Shown: positions 34,193-42,766 of the stretch, one piece after another | Numbering within the stretch: the stretch's first letter is position 1 | Layout of the letters: the number at the start of each line of letters is the position of its first letter | Assembly: GCA_036499825.1 (NCBI GenBank) | Contig: DASYCZ010000027.1 | Span: 1 to 64,000 of the forward strand | Length of the DNA stretch: 64,000 nt | DNA from: Paradevosia sp036499825 | Lineage (GTDB): Bacteria; Pseudomonadota; Alphaproteobacteria; Rhizobiales; Devosiaceae | Direction: 5' to 3' | Notes under the pieces: generated by a model | What the model was told of the DNA's origin: nothing | What the model saw: the letters and a program-made list of their open reading frames with translations, nothing else | Databases searched by the model: none | Program-made: the position numbers and the translations under genes

Positions 34193-35181
34193 AGGTCTTC
34201 GGCGTGGTTATCGCCGGGACCGGGGCATTCGCCCATACGCATGCAGGGGCATTGGGGCGGCACGAGCGGCTTCGCCTTGCGGGCTTCGTCGGAGCAACCG
34301 CCGAAAGCGCCCGGGAGATCGCCAGCCAGTATGGTGTTGGGGCGTTCGAAAGCCTCGCCCAGGTGCTGGACGATCCGGCGGTCGACGCCGTGATCGTGGC
34401 GACGCCGCATGCCTCTCACAGTGAGATCGGCGTCGCGGTGCTTGACGCCGGAAAGAGCGTACTCATCGAGAAGCCGCTGGCGATCGACCTGGCGCAGTGC
34501 GACGAACTTATCGCCGCCGAGGGACGGAGTTCCGGCTACGGCATGGTCGGCCATCTCATGGGGGGCGCTCCCGCGCATCAACAGGCGCGCGCACTGATTG
34601 CCGCGGGCGCCATCGGACGTGTGGTGGGCGCCGAGAGCCGCCGTATCATCGCATGGAACGCCGATGAACGACGCGCCTGGCAGAAGTCGGCGGCCGAGGG
34701 TGGCGGCATGTGGTTGATCCAGGGCGTGCATGTCGTCGATCAGCTAAGCTTTCTGCTGGGGCGTCGGGCGACGAGCGCCGTCGGCACGGTGGAAACGCGC
34801 TTCCACCCCGAGCAGGACGCCGATGATTTCGGCACGGCCCTGGTGCGCTTCGGCGATATCGAGGCGACGATCCAGATCGCCGGGACGCGCGGCCATGCGG
34901 CGGCGCAGGTCTATACCGATGTCGTGGGCACCGAGGGCCTGTTACGGGTCTCGCATCGGGGCAGCCTGCAGATCGACGATGGCGATGGCTGGAGCGATCG
35001 GCTGCAGCCCATCGCTGGAGATCATTGGACCACGACACTCGACAACGAGCTTACCGCTTTTGCGGAGCTTCTGGCGACGGGACGTGGCGCGATGGATTTT
35101 GCCTATGGGCGCTATGTGCTGGGGGTCATCGATGCGGTACGCCGGTCGGCCGTCAGCCGGTCGTGGGAGGCATTGCGATGA
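34189..35181 (+). CDS. Gfo/Idh/MocA family oxidoreductase
   Basis: A 330-residue NAD(P)-dependent dehydrogenase with Rossmann motif 'FGVVIAGTGAFAHTHAGALG' and catalytic-lysine motif 'VLIEKPLAIDLAQCDE'; a histidine follows in 'GGGMWLIQGVHVVDQLSFLL'. The start is TTG 34189 within the ATPase stop, which fits because the Rossmann strand begins at residue 2. Probably oxidises a sugar or cyclitol delivered by the importer, ahead of the DapA-family lyase. Confidence 0.9.
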   Translation: MKVFGVVIAGTGAFAHTHAGALGRHERLRLAGFVGATAESAREIASQYGVGAFESLAQVLDDPAVDAVIVATPHASHSEIGVAVLDAGKSVLIEKPLAIDLAQCDELIAAEGRSSGYGMVGHLMGGAPAHQQARALIAAGAIGRVVGAESRRIIAWNADERRAWQKSAAEGGGMWLIQGVHVVDQLSFLLGRRATSAVGTVETRFHPEQDADDFGTALVRFGDIEATIQIAGTRGHAAAQVYTDVVGTEGLLRVSHRGSLQIDDGDGWSDRLQPIAGDHWTTTLDNELTAFAELLATGRGAMDFAYGRYVLGVIDAVRRSAVSRSWEALR

Positions 35182-36158
35182 CGGCGTCGGGATTTATCGT
35201 GTTCGGCGCCGGCCACTGGCATGCGCCCTGGTATTTGAAGGCGCTGCTCGATGCGGGCCAGACCGTGCTGGCGGTGAGCGATGCCTCCGACACGGCGGCG
35301 CGACAGCTGGTCGATGGGCGGGACATCGCTGTCTTCGCCGATCCCATGGAGATGCTGGAGCGCCGTCCGGAGGCGGTAGCGCTGGTGCTGACACGCCCGA
35401 GCGAAACCCCGGCGCTGCTGTCACGCCTCCTCGATCGGGGCATGCCGTTCGTCCTCGAAAAGCCGGGTACTGTCGATGCCCCGGCCCTTGCCCCGACGGT
35501 CGAAGCCCTTCGCCGTACCGGCCTGCGGACGGCTGTGCCGTTCGTCAATCGCGACATGGATTTTTGGGCGGAAACCCGCGGTCTGCAGGCTCATGCCGAT
35601 GACTGGACCTACGCGCATTTCCGCATTCTCGCCGGGCCGCCGGACCGCTATCGGCGCGATAATGTGGGCTGGGTGCTGGACCCGGCAATCTATGGCGGCG
35701 GCGCCTTGCGCAATCTCGGCGTCCACGCGGCCGATGCCGCCCTGACACTGGCGGGGACCGAGCTCTCGGTCCGGTCCGCGACGGTCTCCAATCGACTGCA
35801 TGGCCTTCCGGTAGAAGACTTCGCGCAAGCGACACTGGAAACCCGGGATGGCCGGACCATCACCATCGAGGCGGGTTATTGCATGCCGGCCGAAAATGCC
35901 GCCGACAAGGAATGGCGGGTGCAGGGTCTGGACTGGGCGGTGGCCGAAAGCAACGGCCAGCTGAGCCTGCGCACGCCCAAAGGACGCGCATCGCGCCCCA
36001 GCGCGCCGTCCGCCAGCCAGTATCACGCGTTCGGCCTCCAGATGGCAGCGTTCGCTCGCGGTGAAACGATCGTGGGGGCAACGGTTGACGATCTCTACAA
36101 GGCACAAGGCCTGGTCGATCGGATCTATGCGGCAGCGACGGCGAACAGATCATCGTAG
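35178..36158 (+). CDS. Gfo/Idh/MocA family oxidoreductase, second
   Basis: A 326-residue, more divergent member of the same family: Rossmann start 'GFIVFGAGHWHAPWYLKALL' and 'FVLEKPGTVDAPALAP' with the EKP lysine. It overlaps the preceding oxidoreductase by ATGA and is the last gene of the operon. It also has 'GGGALRNLGVHAADAALTLA' in place of the typical 'GGG...G.H..D' catalytic segment. Two distinct dehydrogenases in series suggest oxidation and re-reduction at different positions, as in 3-keto-sugar epimerisation routes. Confidence 0.88.
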   Translation: MTASGFIVFGAGHWHAPWYLKALLDAGQTVLAVSDASDTAARQLVDGRDIAVFADPMEMLERRPEAVALVLTRPSETPALLSRLLDRGMPFVLEKPGTVDAPALAPTVEALRRTGLRTAVPFVNRDMDFWAETRGLQAHADDWTYAHFRILAGPPDRYRRDNVGWVLDPAIYGGGALRNLGVHAADAALTLAGTELSVRSATVSNRLHGLPVEDFAQATLETRDGRTITIEAGYCMPAENAADKEWRVQGLDWAVAESNGQLSLRTPKGRASRPSAPSASQYHAFGLQMAAFARGETIVGATVDDLYKAQGLVDRIYAAATANRSS

Positions 36159-36217
36159 TTTGGCCAGCCGGCTCCAAGACTTCGCCGGATTGACGGAGAC
36201 GCCATAATCCGCAATTG

Positions 36218-36250
36218 ATCGTATATCCAATATCGTATCGGATTTATACT
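36218..36250. promoter_or_regulatory. Probable GntR operator and -10 box upstream of the GntR gene
   Basis: ATCGTATATC at 36218-36227 is followed by ATATCGTATCGGAT and TATACT (36245-36250), a possible -10 box. The same ten bases ATCGTATATC occur at 37112-37121, upstream of the enolase-superfamily gene, with a similar TATC-GATTT-TTTGCA tail in both places. The shared box is the best candidate for the binding site of the GntR-type regulator encoded between them. Confidence 0.6.
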
Positions 36251-36292
36251 TTGCATCTTTGACCACCGATTGGATGACCCTGCGGTGAAGCG

Positions 36293-37000
36293 ATGAACAA
36301 GACATCCGAACAAGGCTCTGCCGCCGACAGACGGGGGACGTCGAGCGTCCTGCGCCGCCCTGCCCGGCTTGGCGATGAAGCCTATGGGGCCATTTTCGAG
36401 CGCATCATGTCGCTGGAAATTCCGCCGGGCGCCCGCATTACCGTCGATGGCATGGCACGCGAGCTGGGCGTGTCGCAGACGCCGATCCGCGAGGCGCTGG
36501 CGCGGCTCGAAAGCGAAGGGCTGGTCAACAAGCAGCACCTGATCGGTTACAGTGCCGCCCCGCAGATGAGCCGCAAGCAGTTCTACGATACTTACGAGCT
36601 GAGGCTACTGCTGGAGCCGGCAACCGCCGCCAAGGCGGCGCGGGTAATCACCGACGAAGCCCTGACGGAGCTTGAAAATCTGGCCGCCGAGATGGGCGAC
36701 CTCGACAAATCGGACAAGCCGCAGGCCTATGCGCGCTTTGCCCAGCTCGATACGAACTTTCACGACCAGATCGCCAAGATCGCCGGCAACACGCTGGTTG
36801 TGGAAGCGCTTGAGCGGCTGCACACGCAAGTGCACCTGTTCCGGCTGCTCTTTCATTCGCGCGTCACGGCGGAGGCGCTGGGGGAACACCGGCACATTCT
36901 GGAAGCTCTGAGACACCGGGACCCCGCCGCCACCGAGGCGGCGATGCGGGATCACGTGCTCAGATCACAAGACCGTTTCAAGGCCCAGTATCCCGCCTGA
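36293..37000 (+). CDS. GntR family regulator, FCD (FadR-like) type
   Basis: A 235-residue regulator. The winged helix-turn-helix ends with 'MARELGVSQTPIREALARLE' (about residues 55-74). The C-terminal FCD domain has metal-binding-type residues in 'FAQLDTNFHDQIAKIAGN' and 'GEHRHILEALRHRDPAATEA'. FCD regulators sense carboxylates or sugar acids, often with a bound metal, and repress the adjacent catabolic operon. The MR/MLE enzyme and an importer lie directly downstream. ATG 36293 has only a weak upstream site. Confidence 0.92.
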   Translation: MNKTSEQGSAADRRGTSSVLRRPARLGDEAYGAIFERIMSLEIPPGARITVDGMARELGVSQTPIREALARLESEGLVNKQHLIGYSAAPQMSRKQFYDTYELRLLLEPATAAKAARVITDEALTELENLAAEMGDLDKSDKPQAYARFAQLDTNFHDQIAKIAGNTLVVEALERLHTQVHLFRLLFHSRVTAEALGEHRHILEALRHRDPAATEAAMRDHVLRSQDRFKAQYPA

Positions 37001-37073
37001 GAAACGTTGCAGTACGGCCATTTCGGGGTAACTTGACCACATCACGGTCGATACCCCAATCTGCCATACAAGC

Positions 37074-37130
37074 TTGACACCCCGGTTCCATCAAATAAGC
37101 TGCTCCGTATTATCGTATATCATATCTGAT
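37074..37130 (+). promoter_or_regulatory. Promoter and GntR box upstream of the MR/MLE operon
   Basis: TTGACA at 37074-37079 is a consensus -35 box; the best -10 is TAAGCT at 37096-37101 (16 bp spacer), which is weak. ATCGTATATC at 37112-37121, shared with the GntR gene upstream region, lies just downstream of this -10 box, a position that would block transcription. A GGGGAGG ribosome binding site follows at 37144-37150. Confidence 0.6.
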
Positions 37131-37159
37131 TTTGCATAGGCCTGGGGAGGCGGACAGAG

Positions 37160-38290
37160 ATGGCTAAAGCGGGTGGGGACAGGATCAAATCGGTCGAGCC
37201 GTTCCAGGTTTGGTGGGGCAAGGACGCCTCCAGCGGCCGCAGCGCTTTCGTGCGCATCACCACCGAAAGTGGCGTGGTGGGTTATGGCGAGGCCTCGCCC
37301 ATGCAGGGTGGCCGCGCCGCGCTTGGCGTGATCGCGACCGACATGGCGCCCGATCTCATCGGCAAGGATCCGCTCGATCATGCGGTGCTGCTCGACACCA
37401 TCATGCACAAGGTGGTGAAGCTCGGGCCTGAGGGCATCGCGACCAGCGCCCTTGCGGCCGTGGACATCGCGCTGTGGGACATCAAGGGCAAGCTGCTGGG
37501 CCAGCCGATCCACAAGCTGCTCGGTGGCGCCTGGCGTACCGAACTCACCTGCTATGCTTCCGTGGGCGGCAATGCCTGGCGTTCTGTCGACGAAGTGGTC
37601 AAGGCGGTCGAAAAGCGCGTCGCCAAGGAAAAGCCGTCGGCGGTGAAGATCCGCTGGGACGGCGACCGTACCAAGATCGATGTCGATATTGCGGGTGATA
37701 TCGCCAAGGCCAAGGCGGTGCGCAAGGCGCTGGGCGACAAGTTCGTCCTCGGGTTCGATGCCAATAACGGCTATTCGGTCGGCGGCGCCATGCGGGTCGG
37801 CCGGGCGCTGGAGGATCTCGGCTACACCTGGTTCGAAGAGCCGGTGCAACATTATCACGTCAGCGCCATGGGAGAGGTGGCGCAGCGGCTCGACATCACG
37901 GTTTCGGCCGGCGAGCAGACCTACACGACGCAGGCGCTCAAGGACCTGATCAATGCGGGCGTGCGCATGGTGCAGCCGGATATCGTCAAGATGGGCGGCA
38001 TCACGGGGATGATGCAGTGCTCGGCCCTCGCCTTCGCGCACGGCGTCGAGCTGGTGCCGCACCAGACGCAGCCCTCCATCGGGCATCTGGCCAATATCCA
38101 CGTCATGTCGACGGTCATGCACATCGCCAAGCCGGTGGAACTCGCCGACAATTGGGAGCGTGTCGGCGTGGTCTTCAAGAATCCGTCCGAACCGGTCGAT
38201 GGCAAGTTCACGCTGCCGACCGCCCCCGGGCTGGGCATCGAAATGAATGAGACAGAGCTTCAGAGGCGCAGCATCGCCGTGACCGCCTGA
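37160..38290 (+). CDS. Enolase-superfamily enzyme, mandelate racemase/muconate lactonizing family
   Basis: A 376-residue enzyme with an N-terminal capping domain and a barrel domain. Metal ligands are in 'LGFDANNGYS' (Asp), 'WFEEPVQHYH' (Glu) and 'SAGEQTYTT' (Glu). A K-x-R motif ('AVKIRWDGD') and a His-Asp dyad ('QPDIVKMGGITGM' and 'PHQTQPSIG') place it in the mandelate-racemase subgroup, which includes sugar-acid dehydratases and galactarolactone cycloisomerase. It abstracts a proton next to a carboxylate with Mg2+ help. It heads an operon with a Tat-exported binding protein and a full importer. Substrate is likely a sugar acid or its lactone; this is inference from motifs and the uronate genes nearby. 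Confidence 0.9.
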   Translation: MAKAGGDRIKSVEPFQVWWGKDASSGRSAFVRITTESGVVGYGEASPMQGGRAALGVIATDMAPDLIGKDPLDHAVLLDTIMHKVVKLGPEGIATSALAAVDIALWDIKGKLLGQPIHKLLGGAWRTELTCYASVGGNAWRSVDEVVKAVEKRVAKEKPSAVKIRWDGDRTKIDVDIAGDIAKAKAVRKALGDKFVLGFDANNGYSVGGAMRVGRALEDLGYTWFEEPVQHYHVSAMGEVAQRLDITVSAGEQTYTTQALKDLINAGVRMVQPDIVKMGGITGMMQCSALAFAHGVELVPHQTQPSIGHLANIHVMSTVMHIAKPVELADNWERVGVVFKNPSEPVDGKFTLPTAPGLGIEMNETELQRRSIAVTA

Positions 38291-38312
38291 AGCCATCAAG
38301 GAGGAGGAACTG

Positions 38313-39926
38313 ATGGGACTTTCGAGACGTGACTTTCTAGTCCAGGCCGGTGCCGCCGGCGCCGCCGTCGCCGTGGGTTCGGCCGTCGGCATCGGGCCGG
38401 CCGCCGCCCAGGAAAAGGTTTTGACCATCGCCCTGGCGGCGCGGGCCCCTGCCGGGCTCAATCCCCAGCAGAGCGGCCTTACCGGCGGCGACAACTGGGG
38501 CATTGCCCAGGTCTTCGATTGCCTCGTCAATTCCGACCCCGGCACCTTCGCCATCAAGCCGGACGATGTCCGTCCGGAACTGGCGGAAAGCTGGGAATCG
38601 AGCGCCGATGCCAAGACCTGGACCTACAAGCTCCGGGCCGGCGTCAAATTCCACAAGGGCTATGGCGAAGTCACCGCCGACGACGTCACCTTCACGTTCG
38701 GCCGCCTGATCGATCCCAAGATCGTCACCGCAGGCAAGACGCTCTATTCCAACATCGCCTCGGTCGAAGCCGTGGATCCGATGACGGTGAAGTTCACGTT
38801 GAAGGGCCCCGATCCGCTGTTCAACATCTCGACCATCGCCACGCTCACCGCCAGCATCATTTCCAAGAAGGCGTTCGAGGAGAAGGGCGAGGACGGCTTC
38901 AAGTTCGACCCGATCGGCACCGGCCCCTATCAGGTGCTCAAGGTCGATCCCAATTCGAGCGTGATGTACGAAGCCAATCCCGACTATTTCGGCGGGGTCG
39001 CGGCCACCAAGCATCTGACGATCAGCTTCATCGCCGACACCACGGCCCGCACGCTGGCCTTCCTTTCCGGCCAGGTCGACATGATCGAGGGCGCCCGCAC
39101 GCCCGGCTGGATCCCAGGGATCCAGCAGCGCGCCGCCAACACCAAGTTCGACCTGACCAAGCCGGGCAGCCTCAATCACCTGATGCTCGATTTGACCAAG
39201 AAGCCGCTGGACGATTTGCGGGTTCGCCAGGCTATCCGCTATGCCATCGACAACAGCGCCATCGCCAAGGCGTTCGGGGATTCGGCGACGCCCATGGTGG
39301 GCATGATCCCGTCCCAGTTCGAGGGCGGCGTAAAGACGGACGAGCTGCCGCCGGAGCTGCAGTACAAGCCCGACGTCGCCAAGGCCAAGGCGCTGCTTGC
39401 CGAAGCCGGGTTCGCCAATGGCGTCACCATCTCGTGCTTCACCAGCCAGCGTGAAGACTATGCGGCGATCATGCTGATGATTCAGGAGCAGTTGCGCGCT
39501 GCCGGGATCACGCTCGACATGCAGATCATCGACCACAACACCTTCCACGCCCAGAACGTGAAGGGACTGAACTCGATCACGCTCAATTCCTCCAGCTATC
39601 CGCCGGTCCCGACCCAGCCGCTGCTCGACCAGATTTCGAGCAAGTCGGAAGTCAAACCCGACGGTAGCGGCGGTATCAATTTCAGCCACTATGGCGTTGC
39701 CATGCCGGGTGCGGACGACCTGATCGCCCAGGCGCTGAACGAGCCGGATTTCGCCAAGCGCATCGCCATCGTCAAGCAGATCGAGCAGAAGGTGCTGACC
39801 GACCTGCCCGACATGGGCATCATCACGCTCTCTTATCTGATCGCCCGCAATCCGCGGGTCGATCTCGGCTACGAGGTCAAATCGGGCTATGCCTACTGGC
39901 CGCTCGACAAGGCCAAATTCGTCTGA
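38313..39926 (+). CDS. ABC substrate-binding protein, family 5, Tat-exported
   Basis: A 537-residue binding protein. The N-terminus 'MGLSRRDFLVQAGAAGAAVA' carries a twin-arginine signal (S-R-R-D-F-L) with cleavage near 'GPAAA-QEK', so it is exported folded; the other binding proteins of the window have Sec signals. Family features are 'ELAESWESSADAKTWTYKLR', 'FDPIGTGPYQVLKVDPNSSV' and 'RVRQAIRYAIDNSAIA'. GGAGGAGG precedes the ATG. It is the second gene of the operon beginning with the MR/MLE enzyme, so its ligand is probably the substrate of that enzyme. Confidence 0.93.
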   Translation: MGLSRRDFLVQAGAAGAAVAVGSAVGIGPAAAQEKVLTIALAARAPAGLNPQQSGLTGGDNWGIAQVFDCLVNSDPGTFAIKPDDVRPELAESWESSADAKTWTYKLRAGVKFHKGYGEVTADDVTFTFGRLIDPKIVTAGKTLYSNIASVEAVDPMTVKFTLKGPDPLFNISTIATLTASIISKKAFEEKGEDGFKFDPIGTGPYQVLKVDPNSSVMYEANPDYFGGVAATKHLTISFIADTTARTLAFLSGQVDMIEGARTPGWIPGIQQRAANTKFDLTKPGSLNHLMLDLTKKPLDDLRVRQAIRYAIDNSAIAKAFGDSATPMVGMIPSQFEGGVKTDELPPELQYKPDVAKAKALLAEAGFANGVTISCFTSQREDYAAIMLMIQEQLRAAGITLDMQIIDHNTFHAQNVKGLNSITLNSSSYPPVPTQPLLDQISSKSEVKPDGSGGINFSHYGVAMPGADDLIAQALNEPDFAKRIAIVKQIEQKVLTDLPDMGIITLSYLIARNPRVDLGYEVKSGYAYWPLDKAKFV

Positions 39927-39944
39927 TCGAGACGGGATCGCTTC

Positions 39945-40877
39945 ATGCTGCGCCTCGTCCTGACACGTTTGCTTGATGCGATCCCGACGATCCTGCTCGT
40001 CCTGATCCTGGTATTCGTCTCCCTGCGCATCCTGCCCGGTGATCCGGCGCAGGTTGCGTTGGGCGAGCAGGCGACACCCGAACAGCTGAACCTGTTCCGC
40101 GAACAGATGGGGCTCAATGCCCCGCTCTGGCAGCAGTTCTTCACCTTCGTGTGGAGCATGCTGACGCTCAATTTCGGCAAATCGCTGATCAACGGCATTC
40201 CCGTGCTCGACCTGCTGGCCCAGAACCTGCCCTATACGATCGAGTTGACGCTGGTGGCGACGCTGATGGGGCTCGTCGTCGGCATTCCGCTCGGCGTCCT
40301 GGCCGCCGTGCACCGCAACAAGCTGCCCGACAATGGCGTGCGCGTATTTTCGCTGATCGGCTACGCCATTCCCGATTTCTACCTCGGGGCGTTGCTGCTG
40401 ATCGTCTTCGCGCTCAACCTCAGCTGGTTTCCGATCAATGGCGGCGGCTCGGGCTTTATCGACAGCCTCTATCACGTCTTCCTGCCGGCGGTGACACTGG
40501 CCATGGTCAAGGCTGCGTTTCTGGGCCGGCTGACCCGTACCTCGCTCCTGGAGGTCATGGGCAAGGACTATATCCGCACCGCCAGGGCCAAGGGCGCGCG
40601 CGAGAACCGCGTCATCTACCGCCATGGCCTGCGCAACGCCCTCCTGCCGCTGACGTCGGGGCTGGGGCTCTCCATTCTGTCGGCCCTGTCGGGCTCTGTC
40701 GCGGTCGAACTGGTGTTCAACCGGCCCGGCATCGGCAACCTGTTGATCAGCTCGATCTCGCAGCGCGACTATCCGGTGATCCAGGCTGGCGTGGTGGTCT
40801 TCGCGTTCTTCGTGGTGGCGATCAACCTCATCATCGACCTGGCCTATATCGTCATCGATCCACGGATCAGGGTGTAG
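39945..40877 (+). CDS. ABC transporter permease, DppB type
   Basis: A 310-residue DppB-like permease with first helix region 'IPTILLVLILVFVSLRILPG', 'EQLNLFREQMGLNAPLWQQF' in the periplasmic segment and EAA loop 'GKDYIRTARAKGARENRVI'. It lies 18 bp after the binding-protein stop, with no intercistronic hairpin, and 3 bp before its DppC-type partner. Confidence 0.93.
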   Translation: MLRLVLTRLLDAIPTILLVLILVFVSLRILPGDPAQVALGEQATPEQLNLFREQMGLNAPLWQQFFTFVWSMLTLNFGKSLINGIPVLDLLAQNLPYTIELTLVATLMGLVVGIPLGVLAAVHRNKLPDNGVRVFSLIGYAIPDFYLGALLLIVFALNLSWFPINGGGSGFIDSLYHVFLPAVTLAMVKAAFLGRLTRTSLLEVMGKDYIRTARAKGARENRVIYRHGLRNALLPLTSGLGLSILSALSGSVAVELVFNRPGIGNLLISSISQRDYPVIQAGVVVFAFFVVAINLIIDLAYIVIDPRIRV

Positions 40878-40880
40878 AGC

Positions 40881-41765
40881 ATGGCGAGCCTCACACAGCC
40901 GACAGCCGAAGCCCCGGTGAATGAAGAGAACGCGGTCGATTTCGTCCTGCATTTGTTGCTGGGGCGCCCGTCGACCGTCTTCGCAGTGATCGTCGTTACG
41001 ATCTTCGTGGTGGTGGCGCTGCTGGCGCCATGGCTCGCACCCTACGATCCGCTGGCGCAGAGCTTTTTGAAGATCAACCAGCTGCCCTCGCCCGAAAACT
41101 GGCTCGGCACCGATCAGTTTGGCCGCGATGTGCTATCGCGGCTGATCTATGGTTCGCGCAATTCGCTCATCTTCGGGTTTTTGTCGCCCGTGCTGGCGGC
41201 CGCCATCGGCACGACACTGGGCGTCGTCGCCGGCTATTTCGGCGGCATCGTCGACCGGCTGGTCAGCCGCGTCATCGACATGCTGCTGGCTTTTCCAGAA
41301 CTGCTATTGGCCATCATGATCGCCTCGGTGCTCGGCGGCGGTTTCTGGAACATCGTGGCGGTCATCACCGTGGCCTTCATTCCGGGTTTCGCCCGCGTGG
41401 CGCGCGCCTCGACGTTGTCGGTAAAGCAGGAGCCCTATGTGGAGGCCGCCATCGCGGTAGGCGTAACGACGCCGGTCATCATCTTCCGCCACATCGTGCC
41501 CAACATCGCCTCGCCGATCGTGGTGCTGCTGACCTTATGGGTCGCCTCGGCGATCCGGCTTGAAGCCTCGCTGAGCTTTTTGGGCATCGGCACGCAGCCG
41601 CCCAATCCATCCTGGGGCAACATCATCCGCGACGGTCTCAACAATCTCTTCGGTTCACCCTGGCCGATCGTGGGCGCCGGCATCGCCATCACGCTGGTGG
41701 TGCTCGCCTTCAACCTGATCGGCGATGCGGTGCGCGACGCTCTCGATCCGGAAACCGCCCCATGA
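40881..41765 (+). CDS. ABC transporter permease, DppC type
   Basis: A 294-residue DppC-like permease: 'PENWLGTDQFGRDVLSRLIY' after the first helix, EAA loop 'QEPYVEAAIAVGVTTPVIIF' and the terminal 'LIGDAVRDALDPETAP'. Its TGA overlaps the ATG of the DppD-type ATPase (41762-41765). It belongs to the importer at 38313-43782. Confidence 0.93.
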   Translation: MASLTQPTAEAPVNEENAVDFVLHLLLGRPSTVFAVIVVTIFVVVALLAPWLAPYDPLAQSFLKINQLPSPENWLGTDQFGRDVLSRLIYGSRNSLIFGFLSPVLAAAIGTTLGVVAGYFGGIVDRLVSRVIDMLLAFPELLLAIMIASVLGGGFWNIVAVITVAFIPGFARVARASTLSVKQEPYVEAAIAVGVTTPVIIFRHIVPNIASPIVVLLTLWVASAIRLEASLSFLGIGTQPPNPSWGNIIRDGLNNLFGSPWPIVGAGIAITLVVLAFNLIGDAVRDALDPETAP

Positions 41766-42766
41766 CGGGCCCGTTGCTCAAGGTCGATGGGCTGGCCGTC
41801 GAGTTCGGTCCGCGCAGCAGACCGCTGCGGGTCGTCGACGACGTCAATTTCAGCATCGATGCCGGCGGGGCCGTCGGCATCGTGGGTGAGTCAGGCTCGG
41901 GCAAATCCATCACCTCGCTGTCGATCCTGCGGCTCATTCCCGAACCGCCCGGACGCATCGCTGCCGGTCGCATCGAGTTCGAGGGCGTCAACCTCCTCGA
42001 CCTGCCGCGCTCGCGCATGCCCGAAATTCGGGGCCGCGACATCGCCATGATCTTTCAGGAGCCGATGAGTTCGCTCAACCCGGTGATGACGATAGGTGAC
42101 CAGATCGGCGAAGCGATCCTGCTGCATGAAAATCTGAGCCGGGCGCAGCGACGCGATCGCGTCATCGAGATGCTTGGCCTGGTGGGCATTCCCGATCCGG
42201 CCGGACGGCTCGGCGCTTTTCCGCACCAGTTCTCGGGCGGTATGCGGCAGCGCGTCATGATCGCCATGGCGGTTGCCTGCAATCCCAAACTGCTGATCGC
42301 CGACGAGCCGACCACTGCGCTGGATGTGACCATCCAGGCGCAGGTGCTGGAACTGATGAAGAAGATCCGGCGAACGCTGGATACTGCGATCCTGCTGATC
42401 TCGCACGATCTGGGCATCATCGCCGATGTCTGCGATCGCGTCATCGTCATGTATGCCGGGCGGGTGGTGGAAGATGGCGACGTGCGCTCGATCTTCCGCA
42501 ATCCCAGCCATCCCTATACACAGGGCCTGCTCCGCTCGATCCCGCGGCTGGGCGACGAGGAAGAGCGGCTTTACCAGATCCCCGGCTCGGTGCCGATGGC
42601 GGGGACGGTGAAAAAGGGTTGCCCGTTCTATGCGCGCTGCCCGCTGCATATCGACAAATGCGCTGCCGAAATGCCACCGATGTTCCGCTTCGGGCCTGAC
42701 CACAAGGCAGCCTGCTGGGTGACGGCGGATGCCGCCAATGCGCCGGTGCTGGAGGCGACGTCATGA
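41762..42766 (+). CDS. ABC transporter ATPase, DppD type
   Basis: A 334-residue ATPase with Walker A 'GESGSGKSITSLSILRLI', signature 'FSGGMRQRVMIAMAVAC', Walker B 'LLIADEPTTALD' and a full C-terminal oligopeptide extension 'KKGCPFYARCPLHIDKCAAE'. It overlaps both neighbours by four bases. With the next gene it makes the heterodimeric motor of the importer. Confidence 0.94.
   Translation: MTGPLLKVDGLAVEFGPRSRPLRVVDDVNFSIDAGGAVGIVGESGSGKSITSLSILRLIPEPPGRIAAGRIEFEGVNLLDLPRSRMPEIRGRDIAMIFQEPMSSLNPVMTIGDQIGEAILLHENLSRAQRRDRVIEMLGLVGIPDPAGRLGAFPHQFSGGMRQRVMIAMAVACNPKLLIADEPTTALDVTIQAQVLELMKKIRRTLDTAILLISHDLGIIADVCDRVIVMYAGRVVEDGDVRSIFRNPSHPYTQGLLRSIPRLGDEEERLYQIPGSVPMAGTVKKGCPFYARCPLHIDKCAAEMPPMFRFGPDHKAACWVTADAANAPVLEATS

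Noticed and set aside
38337..40952. An 871-codon open frame on the minus strand
   Set aside because: It is antisense to the Tat-exported binding protein and its permease, which have clear family motifs; there is no ribosome binding site or recognisable sequence.
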